From assembly GCA_018821985.1 (NCBI GenBank), contig JAHJKP010000045.1, positions 1-64,000 on the forward strand: a stretch of DNA of 64,000 nucleotides, written 5' to 3'. Origin of the DNA: Pseudomonadota bacterium. Its GTDB lineage: Bacteria > Desulfobacterota > Desulfobulbia > Desulfobulbales > Desulfocapsaceae. Position numbers and translations under genes: made by a program. The notes below the pieces were generated by a model that ran no database searches, had not been told where the DNA came from, and saw only the letters and a list, made by a program, of their open reading frames with translations. Of this stretch, positions 8,077 to 17,100 are shown piece by piece. How positions within the stretch are numbered: position 1 is the stretch's first letter; each line of letters begins with the position of its first letter.

Positions 8077-10449
8077 TTAATTTTGGTTAGTGGGTTCCAT
8101 GGGAGGTGGCTGCGTTTTCTGTAATCGCTTGATATTCTCCTTGCAGGTCTCAAAAAGAGCATTATCCACCATGGGATTTCGGGAATTAACCAATGCCGCC
8201 TGTTTGCTGTTATTGTCCAAGATCATCTGGTACTGCTTGATCGCTTGCTGCGGGTTGCCTTCCCGTTCATTGATGGTTGCGAGGTTGAACTGGGCGTAAG
8301 GATTATACGGATCTATGCTCAGAGCCTGATTGAACTGTTCTTTGGCTTCCTCGTATTTTCCCTTTTGCATCTGTTCAAATCCCCGGTCAACCATGGACAT
8401 AACATGGCTCTTGTCAGTCGGGTTGACAAGGAGCTGCTTTGCTTCCGGGAGATCCTTCTCGATGGTGTCGGTCTTGAGCGCTGTGACACCTGCCATGTCG
8501 CCAGGATTTTTAATGATCCTGGGGGTGATGAAGATGAACATGTTGGTCTTTTTTCGGCTGGTGTTTTTCTCTTTGAAGAGCCAGCCGAGCAGCGGAATGT
8601 CCCCTAACAGCGGAATCTTATACTCGCCCTCAGTGTCGTCCTGGCCAATGATTCCGCCGATAACAATGGTATTGTTGTCTTTGACAAGGACGGTGGTCGT
8701 GGCGGTGCGCTTGAAGGTGGTTGGTTTATCTGCCGCAGAGCCCGCCTTGAGCTTGCTGACCTCGGTGGCGATTTCCAGGCGCAGGATATCGGCCTGATTG
8801 ATCTGCGGGGTGATGGTCAGCTTGGTGGCAATATCCTTGTATTCATAGTTCTGGTAACCAATGGAGCCTGTGTCTGTGGTTGTGCCGGTGCTGTCTATGG
8901 CGGCCTGTGTTCTGGTGAGATAAGGAGTGTTCTCGCCGATACTGATTTCCGCTTTTTTGTTGTCAGTGGTCAGAATCTGGGGGGTAGCAATAACATTGAC
9001 ATTGCTATCTGTCTTGTAGGCCCTTAATACGGCACCGATATCTGGAAAGGTGATGCCTCCGATCTTGATGCCCTGTTTTAAAACGCCCAGGGAAAATCCC
9101 TGACCAATGGCGGCAGTAGCGGGAATAGCGGCAACGGCAGCAGTCGTAGCAGTAGCTGCAACAGCAGGAACGGCAGGTGTATAGCCGATGGTGTCCGAGA
9201 GTTTATAACCAGCACTGCCGCCAAATCCGGCGAGCGTCTGTCCTGTTCCATCGGCAAAGACACCGCCCGCCATCCAGTTGACCCCCACATCAAAGGTGGC
9301 ATCAGCATCCACCTCCATGATCAGCGCCTCCAGATAGACCATTCGCCTGGGGATATCCAGCTTTTTGATGACATTTTCCAGCTCCCTGAATTCGGAACGG
9401 GAAGCGGTAATAATCAGGGAGTTGGTTTCGGTGTCGGGCATGATTTTGACATCTTTGGAGATAGTCGGAGCTTCGCCTTTCTTTGCCGGATCGGTGCTCT
9501 GTTGACCGGGAAGAGAGGTTAAGACCGTTGCCAGTTCCTTCGCTGTGGCATGCTGAAGATAGACCACCTGGATATTGCCTTCACTCTGCTTCATCTCTGT
9601 ATCAAGCAGAGTGATCAGGTGTTTAATCCGAGTGATATCCGTGGGCGAGGCCACCAGAATAATACAGTTGATGGGCTCATAGGCCACGACTTTAATAGAA
9701 GAAAGAGACTTTGCCCCCTTGTTGGGGCTGGGAGTTTGCTGAAAAATAGTATTGATGGCAGTAGCCGCCACGGTTGATGAAGCGTAGTTGAGCGGGATCA
9801 CCGCAATTTCTTCATCGGTGAGCGGGACATCTATGGCTTCAATAATGGTCAGAAGTTTCTGGATGTTGGAGAGGGTTTCGGTAATAATCAGCATCCCTGA
9901 CTGGGTGTGGGCAATGACCACGGAGGTTTTGGAAACAAGGGGAGCCAGCACCTTTTTCATCTCGTCAGGAGTGGTATAGCTCAAGGGGATAATCTGGGTG
10001 ACAATCTTATCTTCGGGACGGGATGGTCCGCCATGGCTGAGGGTGTTGATGTTCTGGGAAAGCGCGCGAGATGCCGGCATTATCTTGCTGATAGCACCAG
10101 CCGACACTGTTGTGAATCCGTTTACTTCCAGGACTGACTCGAAGAGCTGATATGCCTCCTTCTCTGATATCTTGGTAGGAGAGATAATGGTGACATTCCC
10201 TTGTACCGCCTTATCAACCACAAAATTTTTCCCCGTCAACTCACTGATATATTTTATAAACAGGCGGATATCAACATTGTCGAAATCAATGGTTATGAAT
10301 CGCTCGGAACTTGTATCCTGCGATTGTTGTACCGCTCCCTCCTGGGCCGCGCAGAGGTATGGTGTAAACTGGAGAAGCAGGGTGACAACCAGTGGCAGAC
10401 AAAGTGTCTTGCAGTTGAAAGATATTTTTGAAAGATGAAGCAAACTCAT
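8077..10449 (-). CDS. gspD: Type II secretion secretin GspD with C-terminal TPR extension
   Basis: Outer-membrane channel of the secretion system. A signal peptide (about 1-35, ending LCAAQ) precedes the N0 domain (FDNVDIRLFIKYISELTGKNFVV), KH-like N1-N3 domains, and the secretin core (about 370-650), which ends in the conserved VPLLGDIPLLGWLF-type segment (here IPLLGDIPLLGWLFKEKNTS). An Ala-rich stretch of about 28 residues (421-448) lies inside the secretin gate region. After the secretin, residues about 690-770 form TPR-like helices (YEEAKEQFNQALSIDPYNPY). Most GspD proteins end in an S-domain for pilotin binding instead. At 790 residues it is longer than usual. It follows gspC by 76 bases. 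Confidence 0.93.
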   Translation of the reverse strand: MSLLHLSKISFNCKTLCLPLVVTLLLQFTPYLCAAQEGAVQQSQDTSSERFITIDFDNVDIRLFIKYISELTGKNFVVDKAVQGNVTIISPTKISEKEAYQLFESVLEVNGFTTVSAGAISKIMPASRALSQNINTLSHGGPSRPEDKIVTQIIPLSYTTPDEMKKVLAPLVSKTSVVIAHTQSGMLIITETLSNIQKLLTIIEAIDVPLTDEEIAVIPLNYASSTVAATAINTIFQQTPSPNKGAKSLSSIKVVAYEPINCIILVASPTDITRIKHLITLLDTEMKQSEGNIQVVYLQHATAKELATVLTSLPGQQSTDPAKKGEAPTISKDVKIMPDTETNSLIITASRSEFRELENVIKKLDIPRRMVYLEALIMEVDADATFDVGVNWMAGGVFADGTGQTLAGFGGSAGYKLSDTIGYTPAVPAVAATATTAAVAAIPATAAIGQGFSLGVLKQGIKIGGITFPDIGAVLRAYKTDSNVNVIATPQILTTDNKKAEISIGENTPYLTRTQAAIDSTGTTTDTGSIGYQNYEYKDIATKLTITPQINQADILRLEIATEVSKLKAGSAADKPTTFKRTATTTVLVKDNNTIVIGGIIGQDDTEGEYKIPLLGDIPLLGWLFKEKNTSRKKTNMFIFITPRIIKNPGDMAGVTALKTDTIEKDLPEAKQLLVNPTDKSHVMSMVDRGFEQMQKGKYEEAKEQFNQALSIDPYNPYAQFNLATINEREGNPQQAIKQYQMILDNNSKQAALVNSRNPMVDNALFETCKENIKRLQKTQPPPMEPTNQN

Positions 10450-10525
10450 GGCTTATCCTGGTTATTGTTCTTGTTTGGTGGTGAAAAATTCTAGTAGAGA
10501 CGATTACGCACTGTTTTAATGGCCT

Positions 10526-11164
10526 TTATTTCATTGGTTCTACCGTGTTATTTATTATGGGTTCTATGGGTTGAGGTTCCATTATACCTTCAGCAGGTAT
10601 TTCCTGGGGGGGCTCTTGTGTTAGCTCCGGTGGTGCCTGAGAAAAAAGAGCAGGATTTGTCGGGGGAGTGGAATTCTTTTTCGGAGTTTCCGGAATAAGA
10701 ATCTCCTCTTTGCCGTTTCTGTTGAGGATGATTTTTCCGCGTTGGATCTCTTTGATAAGAGCGCCTTGTATCACATCACCCTGAAAATAGATATCCTGTA
10801 GCTTTGTCTTTTTGTCAAGAATAATGGCACGGCGGTTCTTGGGTGACCCGGTAATAGTGCCAAGAAGTCCTAAGTCAAGTGAGGTGGCGACAAGATCAGC
10901 GGCAGTCTGTGTTGTCTTTCCTGGTTGATCCTTTTTTGGGGGTGGCCCAAAAAGATTACGTTTGAGAATTACCTGATGGTCTGGCCGTTTGTTTTGTCTG
11001 CCAGTAATTGGCGCTGTAACCTTTGCCATTGCGTCTTGAACTTTTGCCTCAGGACTTGTGGCCATGAGCCTGGTGAATGCAATTCTGTAGAATATTTCAA
11101 CTCCACCAGTAGCCAGTATAGTTATGATGATAAATGGGATTAATGTTTTAAGATACTTGGCCAT
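10526..11164 (-). CDS. gspC: Type II secretion inner-membrane protein GspC, without PDZ domain
   Basis: Links the inner-membrane platform to the secretin. One N-terminal TM helix (about 7-27) and a homology-region domain (about 70-150: LKRNLFGPPPKK, LGLLGTITG, AIILDKK, IKEIQRGKIILNRNGKEEIL) are clear. The last 60 residues are Pro/Glu-rich (PPELTQEPPQEIPAEG) where many GspC proteins carry a PDZ or coiled-coil domain. At 212 residues it is short for the family. It sits 12 bases after gspN in the operon. PilP is the alternative, but the gene order favours GspC. Confidence 0.8.
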   Translation of the reverse strand: MAKYLKTLIPFIIITILATGGVEIFYRIAFTRLMATSPEAKVQDAMAKVTAPITGRQNKRPDHQVILKRNLFGPPPKKDQPGKTTQTAADLVATSLDLGLLGTITGSPKNRRAIILDKKTKLQDIYFQGDVIQGALIKEIQRGKIILNRNGKEEILIPETPKKNSTPPTNPALFSQAPPELTQEPPQEIPAEGIMEPQPIEPIINNTVEPMK

Positions 11165-11176
11165 TATATCAATATG

Positions 11177-12064
11177 TTATGAGTCGAAGAGAAAGGCAGG
11201 TTTGGCAATTGTCCCTTCCAGGTGAAAGGGAAGTGCTGTATGATTTTGTTGTAACTGCAGTAATAATGGCTGGGTCTGTCCGCTCTGTTTTACCAAGGAG
11301 GGCAAGGGTGTTAAGGTGCCTGTCAGCTTAAGCTGTATGGTAGCAAATGATGTGTTGAGCGAAGTCATCTGACCTGAAAATATCCCACGAAGCTCCTTGC
11401 CGTTAAATGTTCCCTTGCTCAGAACTATCTTCTGGCTTTCCAGTTTGAAGAGCACCTCTCCTTTTTCGATAGCTATGTTGTTCAGGGACAGGATTGGATA
11501 GAGCAGCTCAAAGGTTCCGTTCTCGATATGGGCAGAACCCTGCCCGCTTCCCAGGGATATCTCCTGACCTGTTTGGCCGGAATAGCTTCCTTGTGCCGTG
11601 AAAAGACCAGTTATGGCGCGTCCGGTCTGAGCCTGCAGCAATGGCAGTTTTGCCAGGTCAAGTCCATTGATCTTTATATTCGGCAGGGTAAAGGTGTTGT
11701 GTGTCCGGTCGAGTACCAGGGCGATCTGGTGTGTTCCCCCATAGGCGGTGATGGCTAGAGAGAAATTTTTGCCTGGTGCTTTGAGGTCAGGGCTAATGGT
11801 GAGTTGTTCTATCTCAAAGACTTCTTTGGCTGCTTTTTCCTTACTCTGCAGATGAATGTTTCTGGCCACCAGGGTGAGAGGAAACCTATAGTGCAATGAC
11901 TCGATGGAGTTTTCATAGTTCGGCAGTTGCAGGGTGATGAGGTGGGTGCAGAAGGTCTTGAACTTTTGTGCCGGAAAACGGAGGTACAAAAGGAGCATGA
12001 CCAGAAGCAGACCATATATGGTATAAAGCGACCAGCGCCAGAATGTGTTTGGGAAAAAGGTCAT
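11177..12064 (-). CDS. gspN: Type II secretion protein GspN (delta-proteobacterial type)
   Basis: A 295-residue inner-membrane protein: one N-terminal TM helix (about 10-28) and a periplasmic beta-rich domain of the GspN/AsmA-like kind (LPNIKINGLDLAKLP, GLFTAQGSYSGQ, GSAHIENGTFELL). The exact role of GspN in secretion is unsettled; many systems lack it. It lies 2 bases after gspM, so the two are probably translated together. The call rests on weak motif recognition plus operon position. Confidence 0.8.
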   Translation of the reverse strand: MTFFPNTFWRWSLYTIYGLLLVMLLLYLRFPAQKFKTFCTHLITLQLPNYENSIESLHYRFPLTLVARNIHLQSKEKAAKEVFEIEQLTISPDLKAPGKNFSLAITAYGGTHQIALVLDRTHNTFTLPNIKINGLDLAKLPLLQAQTGRAITGLFTAQGSYSGQTGQEISLGSGQGSAHIENGTFELLYPILSLNNIAIEKGEVLFKLESQKIVLSKGTFNGKELRGIFSGQMTSLNTSFATIQLKLTGTLTPLPSLVKQSGQTQPLLLQLQQNHTALPFHLEGTIAKPAFLFDS

Positions 12065-12066
12065 GA

Positions 12067-12648
12067 TCAGGATTTTTGGGTAAATGTTATAATCTGCATT
12101 ACCGCATCGAGTGCGCCTTCTTCTTTGCTGTTTTCCTGAATCGAAATACGTTTGATTAGCACAACATTGTCTGTTGACTCAATCTGCTGCAGGAAATCCA
12201 CCAGTTGCTGCAGGGATATCCGTTCAAACTTGAGATCAACACGGGACTCCTGCAGGAGGCCTTCACCTTCTGAAGTTGAAGGGGTCATGGAGTTGATCTG
12301 TTGCTTGACCTTGGCTTTTGTGGCTTGCTCTTCAATGAATGCAAAGAGGGTAAATGAGGGGCTCCTTTTGTACAATCTGTTCTGGATGTCCACAGCCTGG
12401 GCCTGAAATTTACGGTACTCTTCCTGGAGCTGATGTATCTTTTTGATATCTTTATTCTTTTGGATGAGTGATTTTTGTGTCTGCTGCCGGGCCTGGATCA
12501 GGGGAGAGACTGCAAAGTGGAAAAGAGCAAAGCAGACGAGAAAGAGGACCCCGGCCAGAACAACACGTTTCTCCCGGTTTTCAAGTTTATTCAAGCCGGT
12601 CTTGCCCAGAACCGTCTGGATGGTGTTCTTAACAGTTAAAGCGGTCAT
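12067..12648 (-). CDS. gspM: Type II secretion protein GspM
   Basis: Inner-membrane platform protein that pairs with GspL. The 193 residues show a cytoplasmic start, one TM helix (about 29-50, VVLAGVLFLVCFALFHFAV), a coiled coil (QKSLIQKNKDIKKIHQLQEEYR) and a ferredoxin-like end (FERISLQQLVDFLQQIESTD...IKRISIQEN). It follows gspL by 3 bases. Sequence conservation in the family is low, so the call also depends on position. Confidence 0.85.
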   Translation of the reverse strand: MTALTVKNTIQTVLGKTGLNKLENREKRVVLAGVLFLVCFALFHFAVSPLIQARQQTQKSLIQKNKDIKKIHQLQEEYRKFQAQAVDIQNRLYKRSPSFTLFAFIEEQATKAKVKQQINSMTPSTSEGEGLLQESRVDLKFERISLQQLVDFLQQIESTDNVVLIKRISIQENSKEEGALDAVMQIITFTQKS

Positions 12649-12651
12649 GGT

Positions 12652-14154
12652 TCAGACGCCCTTCATGGTCAGTTTCAGCTCAAAGCGAATTTTTGAGCTC
12701 TTGGGATCAAGATTTGCTGCACTGATTTCCACATTGCTGAACGCGGGAGATTGCTCCAGGCCTTTTTTGATTGCGTCCACGGTGTTGAACGTGTCGGTGG
12801 TGCCTTTGAGGCGCAGCCCGTTTTCATCCACCACAAAGCGGGCCAGACGGACATCAAGCGATTCTGGGATGTTGGCGGAAATCTCGGTGAGGATATCGAG
12901 CATGGTGATGGTGGGTAGGGTTCCATCCTTGTCCATGGAGCTCTCTCTGGTCTCACGGATCTTAACCTGGAGTTGCTGGATAGGGTCAACAATTCTGGTG
13001 ACTTCCGGCAGGGTCTCAGTAAATACCGCCCGGATCTGAGTGTCGAGGCTGTTTTGTTCTTTGAGAAGCTTGCTGTAATCAACCCATAGATAACTGATTG
13101 AAAAGAGGGCTGCCGCAACCAGAGGCAGGGTGATGGCAATTGTCAGTGTTCTCTTGTCGGAAAATGATTTTTTGCTGGCAAAGGATTCTTTGCGGAAGTT
13201 GAAACCCTTCCAGCTTTTGATGATCTGCCAGCCCAGGTTGACAGAATCTTCCATGATGTTGGGCAGCCATTTTTTATCAACGGGAGGTACGAATTGGGGC
13301 ACGAATTGCTGTGCTTGGTTGGCATCTGCCAGGGTGCAGCTCCGGCAAAGATTACCTAGCCCAGCTTGTATCCGCTCTCTTGTTCCTTGCATGCACCCGA
13401 CAGGCCCGCTCAGGTATACGGTAAACGATTCTGTCTGGAATACCGAGTGCAGTGTTTGTTGAATAGCAGTGCACAATGCCTGGAAGGTGTCATCAATATT
13501 TTCGGGACGAAAAACCTTGAGAGTATTGTTGTCCAGATCGGCATGGAATCCAGATTGGAGTCCGGGGTCAAAGACCAGTGGACGGATCAGGATAATCTGA
13601 CCAGAACGGACAACGATCAATGTTGCCTGCTGCAGGCTGATATTCAGAAGAAGAAAATCTGCAGGAAGTTCAGGGGTATGAATAAGACGAAGGGTGGTCG
13701 GAATTCCGGAAATGGTCACGGTTTGCGGATCAATTCCTAATGCCTGCAGGGTTGCAAGCTGATTGGCCAGTAATTCCCGGTCAATCATGGCGGCAATGAC
13801 CTGACTTTTCTGGCTGTCTTCCCGGACAATAATGGAATCAATGAGCAGTCGCTCTATTTTGACCGGTGCATTCTCTTCCAGTTCCAGCGGCAAGATCTTG
13901 TCAATGGTTTTACGGTCTGTAAAGGGCAACGAGAGATTGCGAAAAAAGAAGGAGTCGGCCGCAAGGGCGATATGGCATGAAGTTTCGTGAAGGTCAATCT
14001 TGCGGCTCAGTTCTGTCAACACCTCTTCCATGGGCCGGTCGGCAACTGACACCACGGTATGGCCCTCGATGTGCATGACTTTGGCTTCAACATTAAAAAC
14101 GATTGCAGTGATCAAATCGCTTTTAATGTCAATGGCAAGAAATTTGCTGCTCAT
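12652..14154 (-). CDS. gspL: Type II secretion protein GspL (actin-like fold)
   Basis: Inner-membrane scaffold that recruits GspE. Residues about 1-290 form an actin/PilM-like cytoplasmic domain (FLAIDIKSDLITAIVF at the start; LPLELEENAPV; LLLNISLQQATLIV). A TM helix lies at about 334-357, followed by a coiled coil and a ferredoxin-like periplasmic domain (about 410-500). At 500 residues it matches the fused GspL type, equivalent to PilM plus PilN. It lies 3 bases after gspK. Confidence 0.88.
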   Translation of the reverse strand: MSSKFLAIDIKSDLITAIVFNVEAKVMHIEGHTVVSVADRPMEEVLTELSRKIDLHETSCHIALAADSFFFRNLSLPFTDRKTIDKILPLELEENAPVKIERLLIDSIIVREDSQKSQVIAAMIDRELLANQLATLQALGIDPQTVTISGIPTTLRLIHTPELPADFLLLNISLQQATLIVVRSGQIILIRPLVFDPGLQSGFHADLDNNTLKVFRPENIDDTFQALCTAIQQTLHSVFQTESFTVYLSGPVGCMQGTRERIQAGLGNLCRSCTLADANQAQQFVPQFVPPVDKKWLPNIMEDSVNLGWQIIKSWKGFNFRKESFASKKSFSDKRTLTIAITLPLVAAALFSISYLWVDYSKLLKEQNSLDTQIRAVFTETLPEVTRIVDPIQQLQVKIRETRESSMDKDGTLPTITMLDILTEISANIPESLDVRLARFVVDENGLRLKGTTDTFNTVDAIKKGLEQSPAFSNVEISAANLDPKSSKIRFELKLTMKGV

Positions 14155-14157
14155 TGC

Positions 14158-15183
14158 TTATTCAACTTTCCAGCTCAGGAGAGCGGCCTTCTGATTATCT
14201 CGTTGCACAATTGCCACAATGTCTTTTTTTGTGGAAGCTAGTTGGGCATGAGAGGAAATGGTAAAAGAATTACTTTTAACTCTTATATTCTTTAACGCAT
14301 TTTGTCCGGTAAAGAAAGGGAGGACCTCAGTAACCCATGTTGTTGCGGCCAGTTTTTCCTTGTTGTTTTCATCTTCTCTGAATGTCTGCATATCTCCAGC
14401 CATTTCTTTTGTCATATCTTCATGCAGGGCCTGGAGCAGCAGAGGGTCGGCAGTGTTGATATTGATCTGCCCGTCATTCCCCTGGGTGGTCAGCAGCGGG
14501 GCCAGGCCAGGATGTTTTTCCGTGCCAAAGAGAAGTTCAGGAGTGACTCCTTTCACCAGCAGTAATTCCTCAATGAATTCTACCGGACCGTTTTTGCAGG
14601 GGTATGGCGTGTCCAAAGACTGATAGTAGCTGGATTCTGCGCCAAACTCCTGCTCCCAGTCACCATCTTCAGCGTCAATCCAGTCGATGAGTGAGTCGAT
14701 GATCGTTCTGGCCGCACTGTCTTCCAGGTGAAAGGGCTCCTGGCGGAGTAATCTCCACAGGATATTGCGGGCATCCTGTTCCTGCTGGTTTGTCTGTTGC
14801 CCGTTCTGTTGCCCTGCCTGTTGCTGGGTTTTACTTTGGACAATACTGTTGATCTGGAATTTTCCACTGTTGTCGGTGATTTCAACCTTTAGACTGCCAT
14901 TATCAAAGAGTGAGGAAAGGTCTTCGTTTGCCAACAGTGCCCATGAATCCTGGAGAGAATCATGTTCATTCTCTTGCGCATCTTTGTCCAGAACTGCCAT
15001 AGCCAGATTGACTCCCGACTTGGCCATGGCCTCCAGCCTGAGGCTATTGCTTTGGGTTCCCGAGACTAGAAGATGCTGGCGCATGTTTTTGTTGAACTGG
15101 ATGGTGAGGGCCACAATCAGGCTGATGACGGTCAAGGAAATCAGCAGGGCCATGCCGCGGTTGTTTTTTAAGGGGGAGCACAT
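14158..15183 (-). CDS. gspK: Minor pseudopilin GspK
   Basis: Caps the tip of the pseudopilus. I place the start at the ATG at 15183, giving 341 residues, because the prepilin signal then sits at the N-terminus: KNNRG followed by the hydrophobic helix MALLISLTVISLIVAL. As usual for GspK, Glu at +5 is absent. The large insert with an alpha domain (about 130-250, including SLIDWIDAEDGDWEQEFGAE) and a helix-hairpin-like region (GQININTADPLLLQALHEDM) fits the family. The ATG lies one base after the stop of gspJ. Confidence 0.92.
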   Translation of the reverse strand: MCSPLKNNRGMALLISLTVISLIVALTIQFNKNMRQHLLVSGTQSNSLRLEAMAKSGVNLAMAVLDKDAQENEHDSLQDSWALLANEDLSSLFDNGSLKVEITDNSGKFQINSIVQSKTQQQAGQQNGQQTNQQEQDARNILWRLLRQEPFHLEDSAARTIIDSLIDWIDAEDGDWEQEFGAESSYYQSLDTPYPCKNGPVEFIEELLLVKGVTPELLFGTEKHPGLAPLLTTQGNDGQININTADPLLLQALHEDMTKEMAGDMQTFREDENNKEKLAATTWVTEVLPFFTGQNALKNIRVKSNSFTISSHAQLASTKKDIVAIVQRDNQKAALLSWKVE

Positions 15184-15184
15184 C

Positions 15185-15865
15185 TTAGGGTGTTTCTCCT
15201 GTGGGAACTGTGCCGGGAAAAGTAACAGCGGTTGTAAATCGAATGGGCTGGGCCTCTTCGTCAGGACCCATAAAGAGAAGGCTGATCTCGATCCTGTCCG
15301 GGAGTTTTGGCGCATTGCTGTCGGATTTTACGATTTCTTTACTGTCCCAGCTGTCCTGTTGTTCCCCTTGGTTATGGTGATAAATAATTTGCACCTCTTC
15401 TAAGCCATCACAGAGAAGCAAGCCTTTCTTTGCGTCTGGCTCTTCGGTCTCTACGGGTCGAAATGCCTTGTCCTGGCGAAAGAGGCGCAAGGTCTTGGTC
15501 TCGGGATCTTCCTCGACGGTATAGCTTATGGTTGCGTATCCGGCAGCTTGTTCTTTTTTGTTCAAGACAAGATGGGCTGTGGATGTGAACTGTATGGTGT
15601 CAGCCTCTTTGCCGCCAATATTTTGGGGTTTCCCCTGCAGAAAACCACTTGTTCCCAGATACAGGGAGCCAAGGTCGCTACTGATATGACCCATGGCAAT
15701 ACTGGCCTTGCTGTATATCTCTGTCTGTGATTCTGTGGTGTCAATAATGAGAAAGGTGGCCCGGTATGAGCCGTAGGCCAAAGAAACGACAATGGCAAAA
15801 ATAGAAATCGCCATCAGGATTTCAAGGAGGGTGAAGCCACTGTTCCTGTGTCTTCTTTTATTCAT
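15185..15865 (-). CDS. gspJ: Minor pseudopilin GspJ
   Basis: Tip pseudopilin, expected to form a complex with GspI and GspK. The prepilin peptidase site is RNSG followed by FTLLEILMAISIFAIVV, with Glu at +5. The C-terminal globular domain (IEISLLFMGPDEEAQPIRFTT) is typical. The 226-residue length is normal. It starts 79 bases after gspI ends. Confidence 0.92.
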   Translation of the reverse strand: MNKRRHRNSGFTLLEILMAISIFAIVVSLAYGSYRATFLIIDTTESQTEIYSKASIAMGHISSDLGSLYLGTSGFLQGKPQNIGGKEADTIQFTSTAHLVLNKKEQAAGYATISYTVEEDPETKTLRLFRQDKAFRPVETEEPDAKKGLLLCDGLEEVQIIYHHNQGEQQDSWDSKEIVKSDSNAPKLPDRIEISLLFMGPDEEAQPIRFTTAVTFPGTVPTGETP

Positions 15866-15944
15866 CAGAATGTTATAATAATAAGCAGTATCATCTTAAT
15901 GATAACATTATGAAAATGTGAAAAAATTGTTTTTTTGGCAGGCA

Positions 15945-16406
15945 TCAAAATGCCTTGTTTTTGGGCAGATAGCTTTGAATCTGATAGACATAGTGGTTGT
16001 CACCCCAAGAGACCGTAAGAGTAAGCCGCTGGAGCATGTCTGTAAGTTTGCTCAGTATCTCTGAGGTTTCCAGATTTGCGTCTTCCGTCTCTACTTTCCA
16101 TTGATATCCTGGGAACTCATCACCAAAATCACCACTGTCAGAGGAGGGCCTGTCAGCACTTGTGGAAAATTCAGCCAGTTTCAGTTGTGCCAGAAGTGGT
16201 GCCTGGGTGTTGAACTTGACCGTTCCGCCCAGGGAAACACTTTGGGATTGGGAGCCAAACAGGGTGGTCAGGGCAATAGCGAGTAGGGAGATGGCAATCA
16301 TCACCTCAAGAAGGGTGAATCCGTTCTCTCCTGATGGCCGATGTCTTGCTGCAAGCCATGGAAAAGAAAAAAGGGGGTTCTTATTCCAGATTGATATAGC
16401 TGTCAT
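15945..16406 (-). CDS. gspI: Minor pseudopilin GspI
   Basis: Tip pseudopilin. The cleavage site is ENG followed by FTLLEVMIAISLLAIALTTL after a 28-residue leader, long but acceptable; a start further in would shorten it. The C-terminal end (LQRLTLTVSWGDNHYVYQIQ) matches the family. It overlaps the end of gspH by 26 bases, which supports coupled translation. Confidence 0.9.
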   Translation of the reverse strand: MTAISIWNKNPLFSFPWLAARHRPSGENGFTLLEVMIAISLLAIALTTLFGSQSQSVSLGGTVKFNTQAPLLAQLKLAEFSTSADRPSSDSGDFGDEFPGYQWKVETEDANLETSEILSKLTDMLQRLTLTVSWGDNHYVYQIQSYLPKNKAF

Positions 16407-16923
16407 AGGCTTTTATGGTGCTGAAAAAAGGGGAAATCACAAGGCTTATGATATTGTCCTGGTCATCGGCCAGATGGAGGACGGTTTGATCCATATATCC
16501 CTGTTTGTTGATCCAAAGAGTGACCTCCCCGGAAGTTTTTTTGTCCGCAGTTCCACTCAGGATGTCCTGAAGACGAACGGAGGGGGGCAGTTCGATGGTG
16601 GGGTGAGGGCTTGTCTGCTCTTTCTCTTCCTTTGATTCGGGAAAATCCTGTTGGTACCATATCTTTTTCCGGTCCAGATCAAAATTTATCAGATAAGGGC
16701 GTTGCTCCTGCGCTGCCAGGACTCGTACTTCTCTGATCAAGGCTATGATCTTTCTGGAGCTGGCAGCAAGTTGGTCAATGACCATGGCCTGACGGAGAGT
16801 GGGAACACTGAATGCCAGGCTGACAGCGATCAGCAGGCAGACGATGATCAGTTCCAGCAAGGTGAATCCCTGTTGGTTTTTGAGTCGGCCAGAGAAAACA
16901 GGGAAAGATGAAATCTGGAACAT
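16381..16923 (-). CDS. gspH: Minor pseudopilin GspH
   Basis: Pseudopilin just below the tip. The prepilin site is NQQG followed by FTLLELIIVCLLIAVSLAF, with Glu at +5. A GspH/FimT-type globular domain follows (IIALIREVRVLAAQEQRPYLINFD). The 180-residue length is normal. It lies 177 bases after gspG, a gap in which I see no gene. Confidence 0.88.
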   Translation of the reverse strand: MFQISSFPVFSGRLKNQQGFTLLELIIVCLLIAVSLAFSVPTLRQAMVIDQLAASSRKIIALIREVRVLAAQEQRPYLINFDLDRKKIWYQQDFPESKEEKEQTSPHPTIELPPSVRLQDILSGTADKKTSGEVTLWINKQGYMDQTVLHLADDQDNIISLVISPFFSTIKAYDSYINLE

Positions 16924-17100
16924 GTCTTGAGGGTATGGCTGCCACTGGAATTCTTGATGTTTATATGAGCTGCTTGCAAAAGGCCATTCCTGCCTGTCGC
17001 CCCGTCGAGGATCTGTACTGTAAGCTCGTGTGCCTGGTCGAAATGTGAGAACGGCGGTTTTTAAGACCTTTGCAAGGTACTTACTGTCTCAAAGAACTCC

